From positions 22,981-86,980 of the forward strand of contig CAYFSL010000003.1 in NCBI GenBank assembly GCA_964345835.1: 64,000 nucleotides of DNA. The letters are read 5' to 3'. The position numbers were made by a program, and so were the translations under genes. This DNA comes from JAAYEL01 sp964345835. GTDB taxonomy: Bacteria > Bacillota > Clostridia > Tissierellales > Peptoniphilaceae. The notes under the pieces were generated by a model. It was not told where the DNA came from, searched no databases, and worked only from the letters and a program-made list of their open reading frames with translations. Positions 52,767 to 61,308 of the stretch are shown piece by piece (within the stretch, counting starts at the first letter, position 1; the number at the start of each line of letters is the position of its first letter).

Positions 52767-54684
52767 CTTCTACCTCTTTACCTGTGCTTGGCCTTATATC
52801 ATTATCAGATTTTTGACCAGTTTCTAAGTAAGTGTCAATTTTATTTTTTTCCTTCTCAACTTCAAGATTAGTTAACCTATCATCGTATTTTTTCGCAATG
52901 TCTAAGAATTCATCTTTCCTAATCGTTTCTTGTTCTAGAAGGACTTGTGCCAATTCTTCTAAAAAGTCCCTATGGCCCTCAAGCAATTCCATAGCTTGTC
53001 TATAGGCCTTCTTGATAATCTTTCTAACCTCTTCATCTATCTCTAGAGCAATCTTTTCTGAGTAGTCTTGAGATTTTCCGTAATCCCTTCCCAAAAATAC
53101 ATCATTTCCACCTTGTCCATACATAATTGGTCCAAGGTCATCGCTAAATCCATAAGTTGTTACCATTGCCCTGGCAATCTTTGTAGCTCTTTCAATATCA
53201 TTGGAAGCACCTGTTGAAATATCGTCCAATACTAGCTCTTCAGCAGCCCTACCTCCATAGAAGGATACTATCTGATTAAACATCATGTTTTTAGTCATAA
53301 AAGATATGTCTTCTTCAGGGATAAATGAGGTAAATCCTCCAGCAGACCCCCTTGGGATAATTGTTATCATATGGACTGGGTCAGCTCCCTCTAAGAAATG
53401 AGTAACAACTGCATGACCAGCCTCATGGTAGGCTGTAAGCTTTCTTTCTTTTTCAACCACAACTCTACTTTTCTTTTCAGGTCCCGCAATTACCCTGATT
53501 GTAGCCTCATCAAATATCGCTGCTGTAATCTTCTTTTTACCATAACGGGCTGTTAGAAGGGCTGCTTCATTTGTGATATTTTCAAGGTCTGCAGGTGAGA
53601 AACCCGAAGTCGTTTTTGCAATATATTTAAGGTCTATGTCATCGTCAAGCTTTTTCTTCCTAGTGTGAACTTGTAGAATTTCATACCTTTCACGGACATC
53701 GGGAAGGCCTATTTGAATCTGCCTATCAAACCTTCCTGGCCTTAGTAAAGCAGGGTCAAGAATATCTGGCCTATTTGTAGCCGCCATTATTATTATTCCT
53801 TCATTGGTCGCAAAGCCATCCATTTCAACAAGAAGCTGGTTAAGTGTTTGTTCCCTTTCATCATGACCACCACCAAGACCTGCCCCTCTTCTTCTACCAA
53901 CAGCATCTATCTCGTCTATAAAAATTATACATGGAGCATTTTTCTTAGCTTCCTTAAACATATCCCTAACACGGGAGGCTCCTACCCCGACAAACATCTC
54001 AACGAAATCAGAACCACTTATACTATAAAAAGGTACTTTTGCTTCACCTGCAACAGCCTTAGAAATATAGGTCTTACCAGTTCCTGGAGGGCCAACTAAT
54101 AGGATACCTTTAGGTATTCTTGCCCCTTGCTCTAAGTACTTTTGTGGAGCCTTTAGGAAATCGACTATCTCCATCAATTCTTCTTTCTCCTCTTTAAGAC
54201 CAGCTACTTGAGCAAAGGTCACAGGGTTTTTATCAAGCTTGTTCAGAGACGCTCTGTTTTTCCCAAAGTTCATAGCCTGACTATTACCAGCTTGTTGTCT
54301 AGAAGCCATAAAGGCCCAAAAGACTGCCAAGCCGCCGAACATAACTAGATAAGGAACGATGGATGACCAAACTGATTCTACCCTTGGACTAGATGTGTAT
54401 TTGATCTGCTTACTATCTACATAATCTTTTAGGTATGTTTCATAAAGGTATGATTCCTCTAGATTGGTAGATGTTTTGTAAGATGTCTTATCATCAAGCT
54501 GTCCCGATATAGATGACCCTTGAGTATTTACACTCTCAACTTTCCCGTCCTTTAAATATTCTATAAATTTGTCAAAAGTTATAGACTTTCCTGCCGCCAG
54601 ATTATCGCCAAATGCATAAACAATCAGCAACAGTATCAGGGCTGGCAAAATGAAAGACATTATATTTATTCTTTTATTCTTCAA
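52744..54684 (-). CDS. ftsH: ATP-dependent zinc metalloprotease FtsH
   Basis: 646 residues. Two membrane helices (about 9-25, 105-126), an AAA+ domain with GPPGTGKT (198-205), IIFIDEIDAVGRRRG and the second region of homology, then HEAGHAVV as zinc site. Degrades misfolded membrane proteins. It starts with TTG at 54684, placed 5 bp after AGGAGG; the ATG eight codons further lacks a site. Order tilS-hpt-ftsH as in B. subtilis. Confidence 0.97.
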   Translation of the reverse strand: MKNKRINIMSFILPALILLLIVYAFGDNLAAGKSITFDKFIEYLKDGKVESVNTQGSSISGQLDDKTSYKTSTNLEESYLYETYLKDYVDSKQIKYTSSPRVESVWSSIVPYLVMFGGLAVFWAFMASRQQAGNSQAMNFGKNRASLNKLDKNPVTFAQVAGLKEEKEELMEIVDFLKAPQKYLEQGARIPKGILLVGPPGTGKTYISKAVAGEAKVPFYSISGSDFVEMFVGVGASRVRDMFKEAKKNAPCIIFIDEIDAVGRRRGAGLGGGHDEREQTLNQLLVEMDGFATNEGIIIMAATNRPDILDPALLRPGRFDRQIQIGLPDVRERYEILQVHTRKKKLDDDIDLKYIAKTTSGFSPADLENITNEAALLTARYGKKKITAAIFDEATIRVIAGPEKKSRVVVEKERKLTAYHEAGHAVVTHFLEGADPVHMITIIPRGSAGGFTSFIPEEDISFMTKNMMFNQIVSFYGGRAAEELVLDDISTGASNDIERATKIARAMVTTYGFSDDLGPIMYGQGGNDVFLGRDYGKSQDYSEKIALEIDEEVRKIIKKAYRQAMELLEGHRDFLEELAQVLLEQETIRKDEFLDIAKKYDDRLTNLEVEKEKNKIDTYLETGQKSDNDIRPSTGKEVEDDSTTNE

Positions 54685-54693
54685 TTTCCCCTC

Positions 54694-55263
54694 CTATTCA
54701 TAAACCTCTCTCTTTATAATTCCAATAAAAGGTAAGTTTCTGTATTTTTGGGCATAGTCTATACCATAACCCACAACAAATTCATCTGGAATTTCAAAAC
54801 CAATATAGTCTACATCAAAGTCGACCTTACGTCTTTCTTTCTTATCTAGTAGACAGGCAATTCTTATTGATTTTGCCCCCCTACTCCTTAAATTATCAAT
54901 TAGGTATGAAAGGGTGTATCCTGTATCTATGATATCTTCAACTATTATGACATTCTTTCCTTCGATAGGTTGGTCTAAATCTTTAAGGATTCTTACATCC
55001 CCAGATGATTGTGTACCATCGCCATAACTAGATACATCCATAAAGTCAAATGTAAGGGGAAGATCTATCTGCCTGCTCAGGTCAGTCATAAAAAATACAG
55101 ACCCTTTCAGGATGCTTATTAAAACTAAGTCCTCATCCTTGTCTTCATAGTCCTTTGTAATTTGTCTTCCCATGGATTTAACCTTGTCTTGTATTTCTTT
55201 TTCTGAAAGCAATACTTCTCCAACCTCATCCAACTTCAATATATCCACCAGCTCAACCTCCAT
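54694..55263 (-). CDS. hpt: Hypoxanthine phosphoribosyltransferase
   Basis: 189 residues. PRPP motif NVIIVEDIIDTGYTLSYL, ILKGSVFFMTDL near 50 and DFMDVSSYG, all HPRT features. Salvages hypoxanthine/guanine. The ATG at 55263 overlaps the tilS end by 11 bp; an in-frame GTG at 55248 with GGAGG before it is an alternative start. Confidence 0.95.
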   Translation of the reverse strand: MEVELVDILKLDEVGEVLLSEKEIQDKVKSMGRQITKDYEDKDEDLVLISILKGSVFFMTDLSRQIDLPLTFDFMDVSSYGDGTQSSGDVRILKDLDQPIEGKNVIIVEDIIDTGYTLSYLIDNLRSRGAKSIRIACLLDKKERRKVDFDVDYIGFEIPDEFVVGYGIDYAQKYRNLPFIGIIKREVYE

Positions 55264-56551
55264 TAACCTTTATTTTTATAGAGTGATCTTCTATAGCCCT
55301 TTGGTTTATATAAATATTTCCAACGGCCAATATTATATCACCATATTCTATGATAGGTAAATAATCCCTATCAATTTTATCTATTTTTTTATCTATAAGA
55401 AAGTCTTTTAACTTTCTTTCTTTTCCCTTTAATAGTATTCTATCTCCATTCTTCCTCATTCTTATTCTCAATTTGATGTTTTTAGGAGTATCCAGGTATA
55501 TTTCATATGAATTTATTTTAAAATGACCTGACCCAACTGGATAAATTGGCTCTTGTAAATCATTTAAGCCTTGCTTTTTAATAAGAATCTTGTTAAATGA
55601 TTTAGAAACTGAAATAGAATTTATACATACCTCTTTACCTGGCTTAGCATCAATAACCTTTGCCATCTCATTGAAATGGCTATATTCAAAAGAGTATCCA
55701 CTTCCTTTAAGCCTAATTACAGCGTACCTAATAAGCTGGATCCTTTCATTTTTAGTAAGGCCTTTAATCCTATCTTCATAAAAAGAAATCCTACAGTCCT
55801 TCTCTTGGCATAGACAGGTATTAAAAAGCTTGCCTAGACAGCTATCTCTAAAGTCTGCTTCCATGCTTGCAATCTCAGAAAGCCTTACCAGACTTTCTTT
55901 TACTCTTGGATTATAGTCTTTTTCTAGATAGGGAATTATAAGATTTCTATACTTATTTCTACTATAGTCATTTTCAAAGTTAGTTTTATCCTGAACAAAT
56001 GAAAGTCCCTCATCTTGTATATAGGCCTCTATTTCTGTTCTCCTTATGGTGAGAATTGGCCTTATAAGAATTCCATCTTTTTCCTTCATCCCTCTTAAGC
56101 CATCAATACCAGTACCTCTAACCACCCTCATTAAAACAGTTTCGGCCTGGTCATCAAAGTTATGGGCAAGGGCAATCTTAAAATTTTCCCTCTTAGAAAC
56201 TATATCTAAAAAAAACTTTTTTCTATACTTCCTTCCGCAATCCTCAATGGAAAGTCTTTCTTTTTTTGCAAGGGACTCAATATCAAGACTTATGCAGTGA
56301 AATTTTATATTGTGATTTTTACAAAAATCCCTAACAAACTCTTCATCTCTTGTAGAGTCAGCCCCCCTTAGATTATGGTTAAGATGGGCTACCTCAAGCC
56401 TTGAAAGGTCATCTGAAAGATAGTCAATTAGCATATTGACCATGGTCATTGAGTCTGCTCCTCCAGAAACACAAGCTAGTATCTTGTCATTGGCCGATAT
56501 TAACTCTTTATCCTTTATATTATCAACAAATTTTAAGTAAGTAGGATTCAT
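55253..56551 (-). CDS. tilS: tRNA(Ile)-lysidine synthase
   Basis: 432 residues. PP-loop motif ACVSGGADSMTMVNML near residue 28, NHNLRGADSTRDEEFVRDFC and the LAHNFDDQAETVLMRVVRGTG, then C-terminal TilS domains ending RDYLPIIEYGDIILAVGNIYIN. It makes lysidine at C34 of tRNA-Ile so it reads AUA. AAGGAGGGGGG start, 24 bp after the true stop of divIC. Confidence 0.95.
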   Translation of the reverse strand: MNPTYLKFVDNIKDKELISANDKILACVSGGADSMTMVNMLIDYLSDDLSRLEVAHLNHNLRGADSTRDEEFVRDFCKNHNIKFHCISLDIESLAKKERLSIEDCGRKYRKKFFLDIVSKRENFKIALAHNFDDQAETVLMRVVRGTGIDGLRGMKEKDGILIRPILTIRRTEIEAYIQDEGLSFVQDKTNFENDYSRNKYRNLIIPYLEKDYNPRVKESLVRLSEIASMEADFRDSCLGKLFNTCLCQEKDCRISFYEDRIKGLTKNERIQLIRYAVIRLKGSGYSFEYSHFNEMAKVIDAKPGKEVCINSISVSKSFNKILIKKQGLNDLQEPIYPVGSGHFKINSYEIYLDTPKNIKLRIRMRKNGDRILLKGKERKLKDFLIDKKIDKIDRDYLPIIEYGDIILAVGNIYINQRAIEDHSIKIKVNGG

Positions 56552-56574
56552 CTCCCCCCTCCTTATAAGCCTGC

Positions 56575-57371
56575 TTAATTGTTTGAGCTTTTATTGCTTG
56601 AGCTTTTATTGCTTGANNNNNNNNNNNNNNNNNNNNNNNNNNNNNNNNNNNNNNNNNNNNNNNNNNNNNNNNNNNNNNNNNNNNNNNNNNNNNNNNNNNN
56701 NNNNNNNNNNNNNNNNTTGAGCTTTTATTGCTTGAGCTTTTATTGCTTGATGATTGTTGACTTTTCTTCTTATCATTTGATGTATTTGAGTTAGTTGTTG
56801 AACCTTGTTTTTTACTAGATTTTTTCTTTGTTGTATTTTTCTTATTATCTTTTTCCCCATCATCAGTAGGCTTTTTATCTTGGTCACTTCCCTGGTTGCC
56901 ATCTTCACTAGCGGCATTTTGACCACTTGGCTTGTTTTGACTTGGTTGGTCCTTTTGATCTTGTTGACTCTTGTCGTTATCACTTGTATCTTTTGATTCA
57001 CTATCATTTATCTCTGACTCTTTATCCTTGTCATTTACATATATTTTCTCATCTTCTTTAATCATGCCAAGGTCTTCTCTTGCCCTTTTTTCAATATATT
57101 CAAGGGTATTAATCTCTTTTATTTCTCCTTGTAATCCTTCTACTCTCTCTTTCAACCTCTTTTGAGAATCGACTTGTTGTTTGTAAGAATTATTTAACGC
57201 AGCAATTGTCTTCCTTTGTACTATAAATATTGTAAGAAAGATGATAAATACAAAAAGCCCTATAGAAAGCTTAATTATCTGATTTCTTTTTCTCAACTTA
57301 TTCTTTCTTTGATTTCTAGCCTTTCTTTCTTCAATGGTCATGGGTCTTCTATTGTTATTTTTATAATCCAT
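56575..57371 (-). CDS. divIC: DivIC/FtsB-like septum protein with Ser-rich repeat tail, interrupted by an assembly gap
   Basis: A basic cytoplasmic N-terminus (RKARNQRKNKLRKRNQ), one membrane helix (LSIGLFVFIIFLTIFIV) and a coiled coil ending YIEKRAREDLGMIKEDEKIYV match DivIC, which pairs with FtsL at the septum. A long charged Ser/Asp/Gln/Lys tail follows. Then come SSSNK repeats and 100 N. Since the 15-bp unit keeps frame, the tail should end SSNN and stop at 56577-56575, not continue as QAIKAQ to 56523; that reading arises because 100 is not a multiple of three. Start at ATG 57371 after AGGTG. Confidence 0.85.
56583..56750. repeat. 15-bp tandem repeat (TTGAGCTTTTATTGC) around a 100-N gap
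   Basis: Two full copies on the left (56583-56612) and two on the right (56717-56746), each side with a partial TTGA copy, surround N at 56617-56716. Read on the minus strand each unit encodes SNKSS. The real copy number is unknown; an assembler probably failed on the array and put in a fixed-size gap. Confidence 0.95.
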
Positions 57372-57380
57372 ACTATTCAC

Positions 57381-57620
57381 CTATAAAATCCTTATCATTT
57401 CCTTTGACTCGTCTTTAAAAGAAGTTTCCTTAAGTTCTAATACTTCAGCCTTTATTGTCTTTTCTCCAAAAACTACGCTAATAACGTCTCCGACTTCAAC
57501 TTCATAACCCGCCTTTACAGTTTTGTCATTAACCATGACTCTTCCCATATCGCAGGCCTGTTTTGCAACTGTTCTCCTCTTTATAAGCCTTGAATTTTTT
57601 AAAAATTTATCTATTCTCAT
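57381..57620 (-). CDS. rqcP: S4-domain RNA-binding protein RqcP
   Basis: 79 residues. MRIDKFLKNSRLIKRRTVAKQACDMGRV is the S4 RNA-binding motif of RqcP/YabO (related to Hsp15), a factor in alanine tailing during ribosome quality control. I chose the ATG 57620, matching B. subtilis YabO; an ATG at 57635 lies 15 bp upstream. Next to divIC as in B. subtilis, but the sporulation genes yabP/yabQ are missing. Confidence 0.93.
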   Translation of the reverse strand: MRIDKFLKNSRLIKRRTVAKQACDMGRVMVNDKTVKAGYEVEVGDVISVVFGEKTIKAEVLELKETSFKDESKEMIRIL

Positions 57621-57641
57621 CTTGCCCCCAATCATCTTTTT

Positions 57642-57650
57642 ATTATACCA
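57642..57650 (-). promoter_or_regulatory. Extended -10 promoter of the rqcP-divIC-tilS-hpt-ftsH run
   Basis: On the minus strand GATTTATGGTATAATAAAAAG: perfect -10 (57647-57642) with TGG extension, no strong -35. Confidence 0.6.
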
Positions 57651-57679
57651 TAAATCCCTGTATTCAATAAATTATCTAC

Positions 57680-59356
57680 TTATACTATCATGCTTCCGCC
57701 TATAAATTCTCTCAAAATAGAAGTGTTAACAATATGGTCTGTTTCCTTTAAACTTACAAAGTATTGCAGGAAGGATTTAAGTCTGGCCGCCTCTATATAA
57801 GCCTCATCGTCATCGGTAATTTCTTCTAGATTTTTCATGACAATTGGCTTAATCGCAGATATATCAAAAATAAATGAAGAACTAAACATCATGTCAGCCT
57901 CTTCTTGGTAAGGGAAAATATTTCTTTTTTCCCCTGCCCTTACCCTGGGCCATTCTAGGATTGTATCCCTTATGTCTTTCCCTCTAAATTGCTTATCCCT
58001 AGCCATCCTTCTAAGAAGTCTTAGATCTGTTGTTGCCACCCTATTATGGTCATCTAGGTTAATTTGTGTTATTACATTGAGATAGATTTTAAACTTGTAG
58101 GAGGCATCAATGGCCTTAGTTAATTCTGGGTTAAGGCCGTGAATCCCCTCAATTATGATGGGGCTGTTGGCATTTAGTATAAGCATTTTACCCGTATGGA
58201 CCCTCTTACCTTCAATAAAGTCAAAGCTTATTTTTTCTATACTTTCTCCTAATAATAGCTTTTTTAAATCATGGTTAAATAGGTCTAGATCTATGGAGTA
58301 TAATGATTCAAAATCTGGAAGTCCCTCATCATCTAACGGGGTCTTATCCCTATCGACATAGTAGTCATCAAGGGAAATAGAAATTGGTCTTTGTCCCAAG
58401 ACCCTAAGCGAAGTATTAAGTTTATAGGCAAAGCTGGTCTTTCCTGATGAAGAAGGAGCTGCTATTAAAATTACCCTTTTATTTTTTTGCATTATTTCTT
58501 CAGCAATTTTCATAATCTTATGCTGTTGAAGGGCCTCAGACATCCTACAGACATCACCGATATCGCCTCTTTCAATTATTTGATTTAGCTTAGAAACATT
58601 GCTCATTCCCTGCATCCTAGCCCACTTTTCAGCTTCATTATAGGCTTGAGAAAGCTTGTAATGGGGAAGAAAATTCCTAATCTTATCCTTGTCATCCCTC
58701 ATGCACCCTATAAGCACTAACCCATGATCAAACAACTCAAGGTCAAAGGCCTTTACATATGATGTTGAAGGAACCATGTGCCCGTAAAAATAGTCGTAAA
58801 ATCCATCTAGTTTGTACAAGGATACGCTATCTCTTTTCCTGTACTTTAGTAAGTCTACCTTATCCATTCTACCCTGGTCCTCAAAGAGTTTGATAGCTTT
58901 TTCTAGTGGAAAAATACTTTTTTCGATAATATGGTCATCATCTATGATCTTTTTCATCTCTTTTTTTAATTTATCTCTAGTATGAGAATCGAGAACAAGT
59001 AAGGAATCTCCTTGCCTTATTGTGCAGTATAGACCTTCGGAGATGCTATGTTCTACAACGAGGCTGCAATCGGGAAATATTTTACTAACCGCAATTATTA
59101 GAACATATGTTAACCCCCTCATATAAACCCTATTTCCATCGGTGTCTACGGTATCTATAAAGCTTATTTCCTCAACCTCATCTCCAATAAATTCTCCAAG
59201 CTCATACAGATGGTTGTCCGCCTTTGCAAGAACTATTCTACCTGGATAGTAGTCTACAAAGTCTCTGGAAAGATCTTCATATGTAATCTTTCTTATCAAT
59301 GAAAGGTCAATTGTTTCATATTCTTTACCAACCTTTAATTTCAAAGTTTTTTTCAT
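57680..59356 (-). CDS. Nucleoside (uridine-type) kinase with ThrRS-like N-terminal domains
   Basis: 558 residues. The first 250 residues resemble the N-terminal TGS/second additional domain of threonyl-tRNA synthetase, including VVEHSISEGLYCTI. The C-terminal half is a phosphoribulokinase/uridine kinase domain with P loop IAAPSSSGKTSFAYKL, SLDDYYVDRDKTP and IIEGIHGLNPELT. Proteins of this fused type are common in clostridia; the substrate is probably a nucleoside. Function of the N-terminus (perhaps regulation) is unknown. AGGGGAG start. Confidence 0.9.
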   Translation of the reverse strand: MKKTLKLKVGKEYETIDLSLIRKITYEDLSRDFVDYYPGRIVLAKADNHLYELGEFIGDEVEEISFIDTVDTDGNRVYMRGLTYVLIIAVSKIFPDCSLVVEHSISEGLYCTIRQGDSLLVLDSHTRDKLKKEMKKIIDDDHIIEKSIFPLEKAIKLFEDQGRMDKVDLLKYRKRDSVSLYKLDGFYDYFYGHMVPSTSYVKAFDLELFDHGLVLIGCMRDDKDKIRNFLPHYKLSQAYNEAEKWARMQGMSNVSKLNQIIERGDIGDVCRMSEALQQHKIMKIAEEIMQKNKRVILIAAPSSSGKTSFAYKLNTSLRVLGQRPISISLDDYYVDRDKTPLDDEGLPDFESLYSIDLDLFNHDLKKLLLGESIEKISFDFIEGKRVHTGKMLILNANSPIIIEGIHGLNPELTKAIDASYKFKIYLNVITQINLDDHNRVATTDLRLLRRMARDKQFRGKDIRDTILEWPRVRAGEKRNIFPYQEEADMMFSSSFIFDISAIKPIVMKNLEEITDDDEAYIEAARLKSFLQYFVSLKETDHIVNTSILREFIGGSMIV

Positions 59357-59444
59357 TTTACTCCCCTAAAATATATATGTTAATTGTCATTGACTTAATT
59401 TGTTATATGTTTTATATGTTTTCTTCACTATTTTATGTAATTAT

Positions 59445-59483
59445 AAGTAAAAGGGGCTTAGATTACAATAAATCTTAAGCCCC
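59445..59483 (-). terminator. Terminator after the zinc metallopeptidase gene
   Basis: GGGGCTTA...GATT / AATCT...AAGCCCC stem with one bulge (59453-59483), followed on minus by TTTTACTTATAA. Confidence 0.8.
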
Positions 59484-59496
59484 ATAAAAATCAATA

Positions 59497-60369
59497 CTAT
59501 AAGTCTTTCGAGTCCTTAACAGAGAAAGTGTTTCCATGTTCTAGGTCCCCATATTTATAGCCTTTTAAAAACCACCTTTTCCTTTGGTCACTCCTACCAT
59601 GTTGGAAGTTATCGGGATTTGCCTTCTTGCCAGCCATTTCGTAAATTCTGTCATCGCCTACACCTGCTGCTGCAGCCATGCCTTCATCCACATCCCCTGG
59701 ATCTAAATATCCCTTTTTCTCCATATGGTGGGCAACAACCCCGGCGTAATAGTCTGCTTGAAGCTCTAATTTAACCATCTCATTATTAAAATCCTTGTCA
59801 GAAACTCTTCCTCTAAGCCCCTGAACTTCTTGGAGCTTTCCAGTAAGTTTCTGAACATGGTGACCTACCTCATGTGCAAGGACATAGGCAAAAGGAAAAT
59901 CACCTTCAGCCTTAAAGGTAGTTCTCAGCTCATGGATAAAGGAAACATCAATATATACCCGCTCGTCTGCTCCACAATAAAAAGGCCCCATTCTGGAATT
60001 GGCAAAGCCACAGCCTGTATTTACTGTATCTTGATAAAGCCTTAGCTTTGGCATCCTATACTTGGCTCCATGATCGTCAAAAATCCCTGTCCATACATCC
60101 TCTGTATCTTTAAGTACTACGGAAAGAAATTCTTCTATTTCAGCCTCTTCCTTATTTCTTGACTCGTAGCGACTTTCCATTCGTTGACTGGGTGGTGAAA
60201 CCGTTCCTAGTACAGCATCTAGTGGATTTTGACCCGTTATAAGGGCCACGACAATTGCCAATACTAATCCTACTCCGCCAAGTTTCCCAGCTGGGGCAAA
60301 TCCCCTTCTACGCCCCTCTCTAGAGCTTCTTTCTACATTACTACTCTTATTTCTTCCCTGCCATTTCAT
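59497..60369 (-). CDS. Neutral zinc metallopeptidase, YpfJ family
   Basis: 290 residues. A short basic N-terminus, one membrane helix (GVGLVLAIVVALITG), then an extracytoplasmic protease: zinc motif LAHEVGHHVQKL near residue 167 and ELQADYYAGV with a later Glu-Asp as third ligand, QRKRWFLKGY at the end. YpfJ/KPN_02809 family; physiological substrate unknown. GGAGAGAAGG start; own terminator follows. Confidence 0.92.
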   Translation of the reverse strand: MKWQGRNKSSNVERSSREGRRRGFAPAGKLGGVGLVLAIVVALITGQNPLDAVLGTVSPPSQRMESRYESRNKEEAEIEEFLSVVLKDTEDVWTGIFDDHGAKYRMPKLRLYQDTVNTGCGFANSRMGPFYCGADERVYIDVSFIHELRTTFKAEGDFPFAYVLAHEVGHHVQKLTGKLQEVQGLRGRVSDKDFNNEMVKLELQADYYAGVVAHHMEKKGYLDPGDVDEGMAAAAGVGDDRIYEMAGKKANPDNFQHGRSDQRKRWFLKGYKYGDLEHGNTFSVKDSKDL

Positions 60370-60409
60370 CCTTCTCTCCTATTATGCTTTGCTCTAATTA
60401 TTAAAATTT

Positions 60410-60435
60410 AAGGATAGGTAAAGTTACCTATCCTT
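60410..60435 (-). terminator. Terminator of the alpha/beta hydrolase gene
   Basis: AAGGATAGGT / ACCTATCCTT hairpin; on minus followed by AAATTTTAAT, a moderate T-run. Confidence 0.6.
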
Positions 60436-60472
60436 AATAATCTTAGCACTGCCAGCTATTACTCTAAGTAGT

Positions 60473-61153
60473 TTAGGCAAGTAAAAAGTCCAATAGTTCC
60501 TTATTAAATGCTTCAGGCTCCTTGTTCGCTACAAAATGGTCACCTTCAATGAAGCTTAATTTTGAACCTTCGATACTTTCGGCAATTAGCCTCGTATGCT
60601 CTTCAGTAATCATGTCCTTAGTACCCGCAACTACAAAGGTTGGCGCTTTAATAGCCTTTAATTCTTCTGGTTTAATATTAGGATCTTCTATCATAAGGGC
60701 AAACAATTCCGCCTTTTTCTTTGCTTCTGGGTCCTTGTCAGCCTCCTCTAGATACTGCCTATATTTTCTATCTATTGCCTTGTGTAGCTTTTCAACCATT
60801 CCATAAGGGCTTAAGTTACCACCATTTAGGACTAACTTTCCAACCCTTTCAGGATATTTCATGGCGAAAATCATGGCTATATTGGCACCATCCGAAAATC
60901 CTAGGATATCAATCTTATCGAATTTCTTTTCATCTATAAAATTTAATAAGTCTTCAGCCATCTGTCTAATAGTTAAAGGCTTTTCTCCTCTTTCAGTCTT
61001 TCCATGTCCCCTGCTGTCTATAGCAATTACATGGTAATGGTCAGCCAAGGCATCCATTTGGTGTTCAAAGAAATTCAAGTCCTCACCGTTTCCATGCATT
61101 AATATTATTGGATAACCTTCACCTTTTTCTACATAATAATTTTTTATATCCAT
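60473..61153 (-). CDS. Alpha/beta hydrolase
   Basis: 226 residues. Oxyanion-hole segment ILMHGNGEDL, nucleophile elbow LGFSDGAN (Ser near 95), acid in AGTKDMIT and His in IEGDHFVANKE. It is a serine esterase/hydrolase of the general BioH/MhpC type; substrate unknown. Stand-alone gene with GGGGAG start. Confidence 0.9.
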   Translation of the reverse strand: MDIKNYYVEKGEGYPIILMHGNGEDLNFFEHQMDALADHYHVIAIDSRGHGKTERGEKPLTIRQMAEDLLNFIDEKKFDKIDILGFSDGANIAMIFAMKYPERVGKLVLNGGNLSPYGMVEKLHKAIDRKYRQYLEEADKDPEAKKKAELFALMIEDPNIKPEELKAIKAPTFVVAGTKDMITEEHTRLIAESIEGSKLSFIEGDHFVANKEPEAFNKELLDFLLA

Positions 61154-61308
61154 GCCATCTCCCCTTATTCTTTATTGACATTATAGCTAATTTATATATA
61201 TCCCTTTTGAAGTTATTTAAGCTAAATAAAGAATATGATAAGCAAATTGCTTAAAAAAACAAGTATGGACCTGTCGAATTATATAAGGTAAACTCCTAAA
61301 AATTTGTA

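Noticed and set aside
56579..56794. Open frames across the N gap (both strands)
   Set aside because: They exist only because N codons read as open; the repeat frame and stop at 56575 explain the locus.
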